Shown in pieces: positions 34,353 to 42,890 of a stretch of 64,000 nt of DNA. The notes beneath the pieces were generated by a model. The model worked only from the letters and a program-made list of their open reading frames with translations, searched no databases and had not been told where the DNA came from. The number at the start of each line of letters is the position of its first letter. Position 1 is the stretch's first letter. The position numbers and the translations under genes are program-made. Source of the stretch: Rhodobacteraceae bacterium UBA6197 (lineage in GTDB: Bacteria; Pseudomonadota; Alphaproteobacteria; Rhodobacterales; Rhodobacteraceae); NCBI GenBank assembly GCA_002422085.1, contig DISZ01000019.1, positions 186,001 to 250,000 of the forward strand. The letters are read 5' to 3'.

Positions 34353-35744
34353 TCATTTCAGGATCTTCAGCACCAGCCGGGCCAATGATTTGACCCGCGC
34401 CGTATAGGGCGGAAAAACCAGAGGCAAGCTGGAGAATCGGTTCCGAAGCACCGGCTTTTCATGCGAAAATGCCGCAAAGCCGGTCGCTCCGTGGGCCGCC
34501 CCCAGTCCTGAATTCCCGATGCCGCCGAAGGGCAGATTGCCATGGATGAAGGGCATGACGGTCAGGTTTACCCCGACCGATCCTGACGCGGTCCTTGCGA
34601 TGGTTTCTTCAGCCAAGTCTTTGGCTCCAAACACATAAATCGCCAAAGGCTTGTCGGTCGCATTGATCGCGTCGATGACACCGGTCAGATCCTCATAGGG
34701 GATCAACGGCAGGACCGGACCAAAGATCTCTTCGCGCGAAATCGCCATGTCGGCGGTGGTCTCGGCCAGCAGCGTGGGGGCCAGATAGCGCGAGGCCTCA
34801 TCGCCGTCGCCACCGATCAGCACCTTGGCGCCAGCAGCTTTTGCCGCGTCAAGCAACCCCGTGACCCGGCCCCAGTTGCGCGCATCAACCAGCCGCGCAA
34901 AATGACCCGAGGCCTTGGCATCGGCGCCGTAAGCCCTTGCGATCGCACGGCGCATCGCCACGGTGAAGGCCTCGTTCAGCGAGGCGTGCACATAGACATG
35001 ATCCGGCGCGATGCAGGTTTGGCCGGCATTGATGAACTTGCCAAAGGTGATCCAGCGCGCCGCCTGTGCCAGGTTTGCGCCCGGCCCGATAATGACGGGC
35101 GACTTGCCGCCCAATTCCAGCGTCACCGAGGCGAGCGTTTTGGCGGCTGCGGTCATGACGATCCTGCCCACTGCCGGACTGCCGGTGAAAAAGATGTGAT
35201 CGAAGGGCAAGCCCAGCAATTGCGTCGAAACCTCTGGCCCGCCTTCGACCACCGCCACCAGATCGGGCGGAAATGTCGCCGCGATCATCCGCGCCAGCAG
35301 CCCCGAGGTATGTGGCGTCAGCTCTGACGGTTTGAGAATCGCCGAACACCCCGCCGCCAAAGCCGACACCAACGGCCCCAGCGCCAGATTGACCGGAAAA
35401 TTCCACGGCGCGATGATCAGCGCCACGCCCTTTGGCTGCGGCACGATCCGCCCCGAAGTGCCCAATGTGGTCAACGTCGGCCAAACCCGGCGCGGCCGCA
35501 TCCAGCCGCGCAAGTGCCTGCGGGCGTGCGTGATTTCTTGCAAGATCGGCAGCACCTCGGTCAGCAGGACCTCGGTTTCGGCCTTGCCGAAATCGGAGGC
35601 CAGAGCGGCGGCGATCTGCGGTTGATGGGTCAGCACCATGTCGCGCAGGGCCGAAAGCGCGGCCAGCCGCGCCGATCGGTCAAAAGTCCGGCGGCGGGCC
35701 GGGGCAAGGGCGCGTTGCGCCTGAAAGATCCGGGTGATGTCCAT
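34353..35744 (-). CDS. aldehyde dehydrogenase (coniferyl-aldehyde/class 3 type)
   Basis: A 463-residue NAD(P)+-dependent aldehyde dehydrogenase. The cofactor and catalytic motifs are visible: APWNFPVNLALGPL, ELGGKSPVII with its Glu, and the nucleophile in NAGQTCIAPDHV. The C-terminal tail (RFSSLPLVFPPYTARVKSLA) is the short class 3 type seen in CalB-like enzymes. It probably oxidises fatty or aromatic aldehydes; the physiological substrate is not evident from neighbours. Confidence 0.9.
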   Translation of the reverse strand: MDITRIFQAQRALAPARRRTFDRSARLAALSALRDMVLTHQPQIAAALASDFGKAETEVLLTEVLPILQEITHARRHLRGWMRPRRVWPTLTTLGTSGRIVPQPKGVALIIAPWNFPVNLALGPLVSALAAGCSAILKPSELTPHTSGLLARMIAATFPPDLVAVVEGGPEVSTQLLGLPFDHIFFTGSPAVGRIVMTAAAKTLASVTLELGGKSPVIIGPGANLAQAARWITFGKFINAGQTCIAPDHVYVHASLNEAFTVAMRRAIARAYGADAKASGHFARLVDARNWGRVTGLLDAAKAAGAKVLIGGDGDEASRYLAPTLLAETTADMAISREEIFGPVLPLIPYEDLTGVIDAINATDKPLAIYVFGAKDLAEETIARTASGSVGVNLTVMPFIHGNLPFGGIGNSGLGAAHGATGFAAFSHEKPVLRNRFSSLPLVFPPYTARVKSLARLVLKILK

Positions 35745-35837
35745 TGCGCCAGAAAAGCAGCCGCCATGCCCGCGCGCAAGCCTGCCGCACCGTCACCCCA
35801 CCCTTCGGTCAGTGTCGCACCAGACCCGGGCCGCCTT

Positions 35838-37181
35838 TCAGACCGCCGCCTGCACCGCGCCGACGATGTCGTCCACCACCTCCAGAAGCATCGCCTCGTC
35901 TTCGCATTCGGCCATGACCCGGATCAGGGGTTCAGTGCCCGAAGCGCGGATCAGGATCCGGCCCCTGCCCTCGATTCGGGCGGTATTGGCCTTGATGACG
36001 GCCTTGACGGCTGCGCTTTCCAGCGGCATCGTCCCGGCCAGGGTCCGCACGTTCTTCAGCATCTGCGGCACGGATTCGAACTGTTGCACCAGCGCGCTGG
36101 CGCGTTGACCTGTCTCGGCCATCGCCGCCAGAAACTGCAACCCCGCGATCAGCCCGTCGCCGGTGGTGGCGTAGTCGGTCATCACGATATGGCCGGATTG
36201 CTCGCCGCCCAGGTTGAAGCCGCCCGCGCGCATCCGCTCGACGACATAGCGGTCTCCGACATTGGTGCGTTCAAGGCGCAGGCCCCGCGCACCCAGGAAC
36301 CGCTCCAATCCGAGGTTGGACATCACCGTTGCCACCAGCGCATCGCCTTTCAGCCGCCCGGCGTCGGCCCAGCGGCTGGCAAACAGCGCCATGATCTGAT
36401 CGCCATCCGCGACCCGGCCGGTTTCGTCCAGAATCATCACCCGATCGGCGTCGCCATCGAGGCTGATCCCCAGATCGGCGCCATGCGTCACCACCGCCTC
36501 GGCGGCGGTTTCGGTATGAGTCGAGCCGCACCGTTCGTTGATATTGAAGCCATCCGGTGCCACTCCGACCGGGATCACTTCGGCGCCCAATTCCCACAGA
36601 ACTTCGGGCGCGGCGCGGTAGGCCGCGCCATTGGCGCAATCGACGACGACCTTCAGCCCCGACAACTGACCCCTGCCCGGAAACGTGGTCTTGGCATATT
36701 CGATATAGCGCCCCAGCCCGTCATCAATCCGCTTGGCACGGCCGATGTTTTGCGGCTGGGCGGGCACGATGTCGCTTGCCACAATTGCCTGAATCTCGGC
36801 CTCGGCCTCGTCCGAAAGCTTGAACCCGTCGGGACCGAAGAACTTGATACCGTTGTCCTCGGCGGGATTGTGGCTGGCCGAAATCATGATCCCGATATCG
36901 GCGCGCATGCTGCGGGTCAGAAATCCGACCGCCGGGGTCGGCACCGGCCCCAGCAGCAACACGTTCATCCCGGTCGAAGTCAGCCCCGCCGTCAGCGCGT
37001 TTTCCAGCATATAGCCCGACAGGCGCGTGTCCTTGCCGATCACCACCCGGTGGCCATTGCGACCGTCGCGGCGAAAGTAGCGGCCCGCGGCGGCACCCAG
37101 TTTCAGCGCCATCTCGGCGGTCATCGGCCAACTGTTGGCGCGACCGCGCACCCCGTCGGTGCCAAACAACTTGCGCGTCAT
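35838..37181 (-). CDS. glmM: phosphoglucosamine mutase
   Basis: A 447-residue enzyme that interconverts glucosamine-6-phosphate and glucosamine-1-phosphate for UDP-GlcNAc synthesis. Starts FGTDGVRGRAN; the phospho-serine loop is MISASHNPAEDNG, the metal loop LDGDADRV, the sugar loop GGEQSGH and the phosphate loop IRASGTEPLIRV. Its ATG overlaps the stop of folP by 4 bases, the usual folP-glmM linkage. Confidence 0.96.
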   Translation of the reverse strand: MTRKLFGTDGVRGRANSWPMTAEMALKLGAAAGRYFRRDGRNGHRVVIGKDTRLSGYMLENALTAGLTSTGMNVLLLGPVPTPAVGFLTRSMRADIGIMISASHNPAEDNGIKFFGPDGFKLSDEAEAEIQAIVASDIVPAQPQNIGRAKRIDDGLGRYIEYAKTTFPGRGQLSGLKVVVDCANGAAYRAAPEVLWELGAEVIPVGVAPDGFNINERCGSTHTETAAEAVVTHGADLGISLDGDADRVMILDETGRVADGDQIMALFASRWADAGRLKGDALVATVMSNLGLERFLGARGLRLERTNVGDRYVVERMRAGGFNLGGEQSGHIVMTDYATTGDGLIAGLQFLAAMAETGQRASALVQQFESVPQMLKNVRTLAGTMPLESAAVKAVIKANTARIEGRGRILIRASGTEPLIRVMAECEDEAMLLEVVDDIVGAVQAAV

Positions 37182-38197
37182 ACCCATTCCTCCATCGTTA
37201 CGGCCCGCCACAGCCGCAGGCCCTGCGCGACCTCGGCGACATCATGAACCCGGTGCACCTGCACGCCCTGTGCCACCCCGGCAAGCGTCAGCGCCAAGGT
37301 GCCGGGGCCGCGTGCTTCGGCCGCCTCGGCGCCGCCGATCGTGCCGATAAAGCGTTTGCGCGACACCCCCAAAAGCAGAACCGCCCCCAGCCCGTGAAAC
37401 AGGCTCAGCCCCCGAAGCAGCGTCAGATTATGCGCCTGGGTCTTGCCAAAGCCGATACCGGGGTCAACCAGGACCCTGTCGCGGGCAATCCCGGCAGCCT
37501 CGGCCAGCGCCAGACGCGCCTCAAGATAGTCATACACATCCAAAAGCACATTGTCATAATGCGGCGCGGCTTGCATCGTTTGCGGCGTGCCTTGCGCGTG
37601 CATCAGACAGACCGGCGCCCCCTTGGCGGCCAGCAACGCGGCCATATCGCGGTCATAGCCAAGGGCTGACACGTCATTGACCAGATCGGCGCCCGCCTCA
37701 AGCGCCGCCCGCGCCACCGAGGCCTTGCGGGTATCAATCGAGATCGGGCGGTCAAAGCCGCCGGTCCGTAGCGCCGCAATCACCGGCGCGGTGCGCGCAA
37801 CCTCGTCATGTGCGGCCACGTCGGCGGCGCCGGGTCGGGTGGATTCGCCGCCGATATCAACGATATCGGCGCCCGCCTGCGCCATCTCGAGTGCCCGCGC
37901 CAGTGCTGCCTGTGGTGTTTCATGACGCCCGCCATCGGAAAAGCTGTCGGGCGTGACGTTCAAGATGCCCATGATCCGGGGGCAGTCAAAGCCGATCCCG
38001 GCCAAGGGCGCGCGCGCATCGGTCAGGCGCGCAGCCACCGGCGCGGGCAGATCCGAGGCCGCGATTTCACCGCGCGCGCCCGCGCGGGTCAGCACCTCAA
38101 GCCGGGAAAACCAGCCCCAGCCCCCGGCCAGGGTCCGCGCGTCTTTCGGGCGCAATGCGTCGGTTTGAATGATCGGGCGAAAATAGATCTTCTCCAT
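37178..38197 (-). CDS. folP: dihydropteroate synthase
   Basis: A 339-residue enzyme joining 6-hydroxymethyl-dihydropterin diphosphate to p-aminobenzoate. GILNVTPDSFSDGG and DIGGESTRPGA form the pterin/pABA loops; DPGIGFGKT, GVSRKRFIG and RVHDVAE complete the barrel. About 80 residues precede the core, more than in the E. coli enzyme. Start chosen at 38197 (MEKIYFRP). Operon order is folB-folP-glmM on the minus strand. Confidence 0.95.
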   Translation of the reverse strand: MEKIYFRPIIQTDALRPKDARTLAGGWGWFSRLEVLTRAGARGEIAASDLPAPVAARLTDARAPLAGIGFDCPRIMGILNVTPDSFSDGGRHETPQAALARALEMAQAGADIVDIGGESTRPGAADVAAHDEVARTAPVIAALRTGGFDRPISIDTRKASVARAALEAGADLVNDVSALGYDRDMAALLAAKGAPVCLMHAQGTPQTMQAAPHYDNVLLDVYDYLEARLALAEAAGIARDRVLVDPGIGFGKTQAHNLTLLRGLSLFHGLGAVLLLGVSRKRFIGTIGGAEAAEARGPGTLALTLAGVAQGVQVHRVHDVAEVAQGLRLWRAVTMEEWV

Positions 38198-38236
38198 GCC
38201 TCGCGTTTCACCCGATTGCGCGCGTCTTGGCAAGGC

Positions 38237-39157
38237 TCAGGCTTCGGCGCGGATCACCGGCACGCGACTTCCTGCCGGGGTTGAAACATCTCCGTGAAGC
38301 TCCAGCCGGGTTGCCGCCATCTGTTCGGCCAGCCACAGCGCCAGCGCCACCGCGTTCGAGGCCGCAACTTGCGGGCCATCGACCGCATCCAGCACGATCT
38401 TGGAGGGCGCCCAGACCACGATCTTGTCGTGCTTCATCGCCCAGTCGATTTCGGTGCGCGTCGCCACGACCACGCAGCGCGGGTCGCGCGCCGCCAGCAC
38501 CCAGGCGTTCTGCTCGATCGCCAGAAGGTCGATCCGGCGCTGCGTCGGGCGGTGGCCGGTTTGCGGCACCCCCGTCGCAGGCAGGCCGACGGTCAGGATC
38601 ACCGGCAGGCCGCCGGCCTCAAGCGTATCAAGCCGGGCCGCCAGATCGGCACTGCCGATCGCGGCATTCGACAAGAACACCACCACCGGATGCAGCGCGG
38701 TCTCGGCGCCATCTGCGCCCACCCCCTGCACCGGGACGGCGGCGCGCGAGCGCACGATCTCGACCCCCAGGGCACCCGGCCCGCGATCCAGCTTTTCGAT
38801 CCGCACGAACACCCGCATCGCCTGCGGCGCGGCCAGAATCCGTTCGGCGACCCGTGCGGCCAAGGTTTCCAGCAGGTTCAGCCGTTCGGCCGCCAGCTCA
38901 TGCGCGATGGCCTCGGTGATCCGGTCATAGGACAGGATCCGATCCACATCATCCTCCAGCGGCGCCGGCGCGGGGCGCACCTCGACCACCACATTGAAGC
39001 GCAGCCGCTGGCTTTGGCCGCGCTCTTGCTGAAACGCACCGATATCGGCCAGCGCAATATGGTCGCGCAGGCTGATCCGGTCGCGCGGGTCAGCCCCGGC
39101 CGAGGCCTCGGCACGCTCTTCGGGGTGGGCAAAGGCTAGGCTGATATCGCTGGTCAT
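38237..39157 (-). CDS. folB: dihydroneopterin aldolase with C-terminal domain of unknown function
   Basis: A 306-residue protein, whereas FolB alone is ~120. Residues ~25-135 are dihydroneopterin aldolase: IALADIGAFQQERG with the active-site Glu, SYDRITEAI with the Tyr and RIEKLDR with the Lys, all conserved. Residues ~140-306 form an additional alpha/beta domain (VVVFLSNAAIGSADLA, VILTVGLPATG, DLLAIEQNAWVLAARD, KIVVWAPSKIVLD) that I cannot assign. It belongs to the folate segment with folP, 39 bases away. Confidence 0.85.
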   Translation of the reverse strand: MTSDISLAFAHPEERAEASAGADPRDRISLRDHIALADIGAFQQERGQSQRLRFNVVVEVRPAPAPLEDDVDRILSYDRITEAIAHELAAERLNLLETLAARVAERILAAPQAMRVFVRIEKLDRGPGALGVEIVRSRAAVPVQGVGADGAETALHPVVVFLSNAAIGSADLAARLDTLEAGGLPVILTVGLPATGVPQTGHRPTQRRIDLLAIEQNAWVLAARDPRCVVVATRTEIDWAMKHDKIVVWAPSKIVLDAVDGPQVAASNAVALALWLAEQMAATRLELHGDVSTPAGSRVPVIRAEA

Positions 39158-39263
39158 GGCTTCTTCCGCATCTGTCGCGCGGATCATAGGCGAGGGGCTG
39201 GCCAAGACCAGCCCCGAAACGGCAGCCCATCGGTCGCCTGCGACGCCCGAGCCTGCGTCCCGC

Positions 39264-39947
39264 TCAGTTCGAGGCGGTTCGAACCGACGCGCGGTAAAAG
39301 ATATGAGCGCCGATCTGCGCGGTGCGGGTAAAGCGGCGCGACCAGTCGGGGCGCACGGCGGGGGTATGGAAATGCGTCGCCCCGTCGGTCAGCGAACGCG
39401 GTGCGCCATCCAGCATCGCGCGGGCGACCTTGGCAACGCGGCCATAGGTGGACTTGTCATTCACCCGGTCGGCCCGGCCGTCACAGGTAAACGAAAACTG
39501 GCAGCCGCGCGAATTGCCCTGATTGACCACCCCACAAACCGAACCGGGGTAAGCGTCATCATCGACGCGGTTCAAGATGACTTCGGCAACAGCGGCCTGG
39601 CCGGCAACGCTTTCACCGCGCGCTTCAAAGTACAGCGCATTGGCAAGGCACTGGAATTGTTCGTCGCCCGATGCTGCGGGCTGGCGGGCCAGCCATGCGT
39701 CGCTCAGCGGCTCGAGGCTGGCGATCTTGCCCTTGGCGGGCTTTTTCGGCGCCGTGGTGATGGCGCTCAGATGGCCCGCAGGAATGGCTTCAAGCCCTGC
39801 GCGTTCCTGACCCAGAAGGGTCACAAGCCCCGTATCGACGGCGGCGACAGGGTTATTCGACTGGCTTACCGTAACCTCGGCACGCAAGCCTCCGGCAAGA
39901 GCCAGGAGCAAAATCGCGCCCCCTGTCCAGCTTTTCAGCACTGACAT
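39264..39947 (-). CDS. cell-wall hydrolase (SleB/CwlJ family)
   Basis: A 227-residue exported protein. A signal peptide (~residues 1-24, LLLALAGGLRA) is followed by a linker and a C-terminal hydrolase_2 domain: QCLANALYFEARGESVAGQ with the catalytic Glu, EVILNRV, SVCGVVNQG, CQFSFTCDG and the ATHFHTPAV ending. The family cleaves peptidoglycan as lytic transglycosylases or amidases; in non-sporulating bacteria it is thought to help wall remodelling. Start set at 39947, with GGAAAG upstream. Confidence 0.88.
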   Translation of the reverse strand: MSVLKSWTGGAILLLALAGGLRAEVTVSQSNNPVAAVDTGLVTLLGQERAGLEAIPAGHLSAITTAPKKPAKGKIASLEPLSDAWLARQPAASGDEQFQCLANALYFEARGESVAGQAAVAEVILNRVDDDAYPGSVCGVVNQGNSRGCQFSFTCDGRADRVNDKSTYGRVAKVARAMLDGAPRSLTDGATHFHTPAVRPDWSRRFTRTAQIGAHIFYRASVRTASN

Positions 39948-40035
39948 GTTTTCTTTCCAGTAAGGACATCGCCGCAATTTTCATCGCGACCGGGGGGCAT
40001 TAGCCGAAAACATCCCCAAGAGTCCACCCTCGCGG

Positions 40036-40077
40036 CAGAATCCTACCTTATTTCCGCCACAAAAACGGCGGATTCTG
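40036..40077. repeat. inverted repeat between the hydrolase and PPDK-like genes
   Basis: CAGAATCC (40036-40043) and GGATTCTG (40070-40077) are perfect 8-bp arms; TCCGCC/GGCGGA (40053-40058, 40067-40072) offers an alternative inner stem. The two cannot form together because they share bases. It may end the PPDK-like transcript or control the hydrolase gene. Confidence 0.4.
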
Positions 40078-40187
40078 GCCGATGCGGCGCCGACTCAGGG
40101 TTGCCGCATCTATCGATCCAATAGCCGCAAGTCTCTGAATACGCCAGAGATATTCCGCGCGACGTCGCACCGTTTTCGCACCTGGCC

Positions 40188-42725
40188 TCAGCCGCGATCC
40201 TTTGGCGCCAAAAGCGCAAAATGCGCCGCTGCCAGGCGTGCAACCGGCACCCGAAAGGGCGAACAAGAGACATAATCGAACCCTGCCGCCCGACAAAAGG
40301 CGATTGATTCGGGGTTGCCGCCATGTTCACCGCAAAGCGAAATCGTCACGTTCGGCCGTGCCTCGCGGCCGCGCGCCGCGCCAATCAACAGCAGCTCGCC
40401 CACCCCTTCGACATCGAGAATGTGAAACGGATCCTCGGCATAGACCCCTTGCGAGACATAAGAGCCCATGAACCGGCCCGCATCGTCGCGCGAGAGCCCA
40501 TAGGTCATCTGCGTCAGATCGTTCGTGCCAAAGGACAGGAATTCGGCATGTTCAGCGATTTCGCCCGCCCGAAGCGCAGCCCGCGGCGTTTCAACCATGA
40601 CCCCGAGGCGATAGGTGAATTCGGTCCGCGTCTCGTTTTTGACGGCGGCGGCGACGGCGTCGATGCGCGTCTTGACCAGATCCACCTCGCGTTGGGCGCT
40701 GACCAGCGGGATCATGATTTCAGGCACCACCGGGTCGCCGTGCTTGCTGGCCTCGACCGTGGCTTCAAAGATCGCACGGGCCTGCATTTCGTAGATCTCG
40801 GGCACGGTGATCCCCAGACGCACCCCGCGCATGCCCAGCATCGGGTTGAATTCGCTCAGTGCCTCGACACGGCGTGTCACATCCGACAAAGGCCGGTCCA
40901 GCGCCTCGGCCAGTTCGCGCATGCCCTCGCGGTCGTGCGGCAGAAATTCGTGCAGCGGCGGATCAAACAGCCGGATGCAGACGGGAAGCCCCGCCATGAT
41001 ATCAAATAGCGCAATGAAATCCGCGCGTTGCATGGGCAAGAGGCGCTCCAGCGCGACCCGGCGGTCGCTACTGGTATCGGCAAAGATCATCTCGCGCATG
41101 ACCGTCAGGCGGTCTTCGTCAAAGAACATGTGTTCGGTCCGGCACAGGCCGATACCCTCGGCCTCGAACATCCGCGCGGTGCGGGCGTCGTCAGGAGTAT
41201 CGGCATTGGCCCGAATGCCGATGTCGCGGACATTGTCAGCCCAGCGCAAAAGCGTGCGAAAGCCGTCGTCCAGCGCGGGTTCCAGCATTTCGGCCGCACC
41301 AAACAGGACTTCGCCATTGGTGCCGTCAACGGTCAGGATGTCGCCCTCGCGCAGGGTGCGGCCATCGGGCAGCACGAGGCTGCGTTCGCGCGCGTTCAAC
41401 TGAATCTCAGAGGCGCCGACGATGCAGGGCAGCCCCAACCCGCGCGCGATCACCGCCGCATGGCTGGTCACGCCACCACGTTCGGTCAGCACCGCGACGG
41501 CGGCATGCATGCCGCGGATGTCTTCGGGCGCGGTTTCGCGGCGCACCAGAATACAGGCCTCGTCGCGCGCGGCGCTGGCCTGCGCTGCGGCGGCGGAAAA
41601 GACGATCTTGCCGGTGGCGGCGCCGGGGCTGGCGGCGATGCCGCGCGCCACGCGGTCGCGTTTGCAACGCGGATCGACCTGATAGTGCAACAGTTCCGAC
41701 AGGGCGCGCGGTTCGACCCGAAGCAGGGCCTCGTCGCGGCTGATCACGCGTTCCTTGGCCAGTGCCACGGCAATACGGACCGCCGCGCGGCTGGAGCGTT
41801 GGACCCGCACCGCGTCAATCACCGCGACACGACCGCTTTCGACGGTGAATTCCAGCTGCATTTCTTCGCGCAAGTTCTTGCGGCAGGCCTTGCCGTGATG
41901 CACCAGTTCGGCAAATACCTCGGGGGCGGCATCTTCCAGCGAGGCACCGCGCGCGTCCTTGGTCAGGTAAAGCGTGGCGACGGCGGCCTTGCGGCCCTGA
42001 CTTTGGCCGCGAAAGCGCCCGGTTATCTGTGCCGCGCCGCTGATGCCATCAACAAACTGCATGGTCCCCGAACCGGAAAGCCCCGGCCCGATGCCCAGCG
42101 CCATCGTCTGCACCACCAGCCCCAGGGCCGCCTCGCTGGGGGCACCCTTGGCCCGACGCAGAAGCCGCGCGGTCGTGCCCTCCCAGGCGCGGGCCATCGA
42201 GCGCAGCACTTCGGACAATTGCTGGGCGGGGTCTTGCGGGAAGGGCTCGTCGGTTTCGGCCTCATAGGCGGCAAGGGCTGCCGCCAAGGCGTGCGGTCCG
42301 GTCGGAGCCATGAACATGTCGGGATCAAGCCGCGCCACATGGGTGGCAAAGCTTTGCACGAACCCAAGATACAGCGCGTCCGCCGCCTCGTTGCCGTGGC
42401 TGGCGGCCAAGGCGGTGTGGCGGGCATCATTCATGCCGACATTGAGCACAGTGCCCGGTCCGCCCCATGCCGGGTTTTCCGGGCTGCCGCGCACTGAAAC
42501 CAGAAGATCGGGGCCAAAGATCGCTGCCAACTTTTCGGTATCGGGCAGTTGCCCGGCAGCGATGGCGCGCACCGTGTCGGCGGGCAAAGCCACCGTATGG
42601 GGCACCGGAAGATCAAGCCGGATCAGTCGTTGCAAGCATTTCGCACGCCAGCCATGCCGTGCCACGCTGATCTGCGCGGACGGCGTCAGTTCGGTAAACT
42701 CGGCGAAATCGGCATGTTTCTGCAT
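40188..42725 (-). CDS. ppdK: pyruvate, phosphate dikinase-like PEP-utilising protein
   Basis: An 845-residue protein aligning end to end with PPDK. The swivelling domain is intact (ERGGVTSHAAVIARGLG with the phospho-His and the regulatory Thr), as is the PEP barrel (CRTEHMFF, SFGTNDLTQMTYG, LCGEHGGNPES, DYVSCSPFRVPVAR with the catalytic Cys). The N-terminal ATP-binding half is degenerate: the GGKG loop reads HGWRAKC, the SGTGVAFTR loop reads SGSGTMQFVD, and the LQTR strand reads IDAVR. ATP use is therefore doubtful. The ATG at 42725 has AGGA upstream and lies inside a PhaR-type palindrome. Confidence 0.85.
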   Translation of the reverse strand: MQKHADFAEFTELTPSAQISVARHGWRAKCLQRLIRLDLPVPHTVALPADTVRAIAAGQLPDTEKLAAIFGPDLLVSVRGSPENPAWGGPGTVLNVGMNDARHTALAASHGNEAADALYLGFVQSFATHVARLDPDMFMAPTGPHALAAALAAYEAETDEPFPQDPAQQLSEVLRSMARAWEGTTARLLRRAKGAPSEAALGLVVQTMALGIGPGLSGSGTMQFVDGISGAAQITGRFRGQSQGRKAAVATLYLTKDARGASLEDAAPEVFAELVHHGKACRKNLREEMQLEFTVESGRVAVIDAVRVQRSSRAAVRIAVALAKERVISRDEALLRVEPRALSELLHYQVDPRCKRDRVARGIAASPGAATGKIVFSAAAAQASAARDEACILVRRETAPEDIRGMHAAVAVLTERGGVTSHAAVIARGLGLPCIVGASEIQLNARERSLVLPDGRTLREGDILTVDGTNGEVLFGAAEMLEPALDDGFRTLLRWADNVRDIGIRANADTPDDARTARMFEAEGIGLCRTEHMFFDEDRLTVMREMIFADTSSDRRVALERLLPMQRADFIALFDIMAGLPVCIRLFDPPLHEFLPHDREGMRELAEALDRPLSDVTRRVEALSEFNPMLGMRGVRLGITVPEIYEMQARAIFEATVEASKHGDPVVPEIMIPLVSAQREVDLVKTRIDAVAAAVKNETRTEFTYRLGVMVETPRAALRAGEIAEHAEFLSFGTNDLTQMTYGLSRDDAGRFMGSYVSQGVYAEDPFHILDVEGVGELLLIGAARGREARPNVTISLCGEHGGNPESIAFCRAAGFDYVSCSPFRVPVARLAAAHFALLAPKDRG

Positions 42726-42730
42726 TGCAG
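42720..42730 (-). promoter_or_regulatory. candidate PhaR-type operator over the ppdK start codon
   Basis: CTGC-ATT-GCAG spans the ATG of the PPDK-like gene (the CAT on the plus strand is part of it). It lies roughly 14-24 bases downstream of the predicted transcription start, where a bound repressor could block transcription or translation initiation. The match is exact, but the short motif also occurs by chance. Confidence 0.45.
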
Positions 42731-42750
42731 CGTATCCTGTTTCCGCTGGC

Positions 42751-42778
42751 AGCATAGGGCGATTGCGATTCGCCGCAA
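42751..42778 (-). promoter_or_regulatory. predicted promoter of the PPDK-like gene
   Basis: On the minus strand TTGCGG (42773-42778) and TATGCT (42751-42756) are separated by 16 bases. This gives a leader of about 20 bases before the ATG at 42725. Confidence 0.45.
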
Positions 42779-42850
42779 GTGCGACATTCAGGTGGCTGAC
42801 ATTGACTTGGCGACATTCATGCCGCCGGGCGCCCCGTGGCGGGGTCCGGA

Positions 42851-42886
42851 TGCCTCCGGCGGGAGTATTTCCGCCAAAAAGAAGCC
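42851..42886 (-). repeat. dispersed intergenic repeat, copy 4
   Basis: Reverse orientation: CCTCCGGCGGGAGTATTT then CCGCCAAAAAGAAGCC, ending a few bases from the glyS stop. It lies in the 165-base gap between glyS and the PPDK-like gene and may end the glyQ-glyS transcript. Confidence 0.65.
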
Positions 42887-42890
42887 ATGG

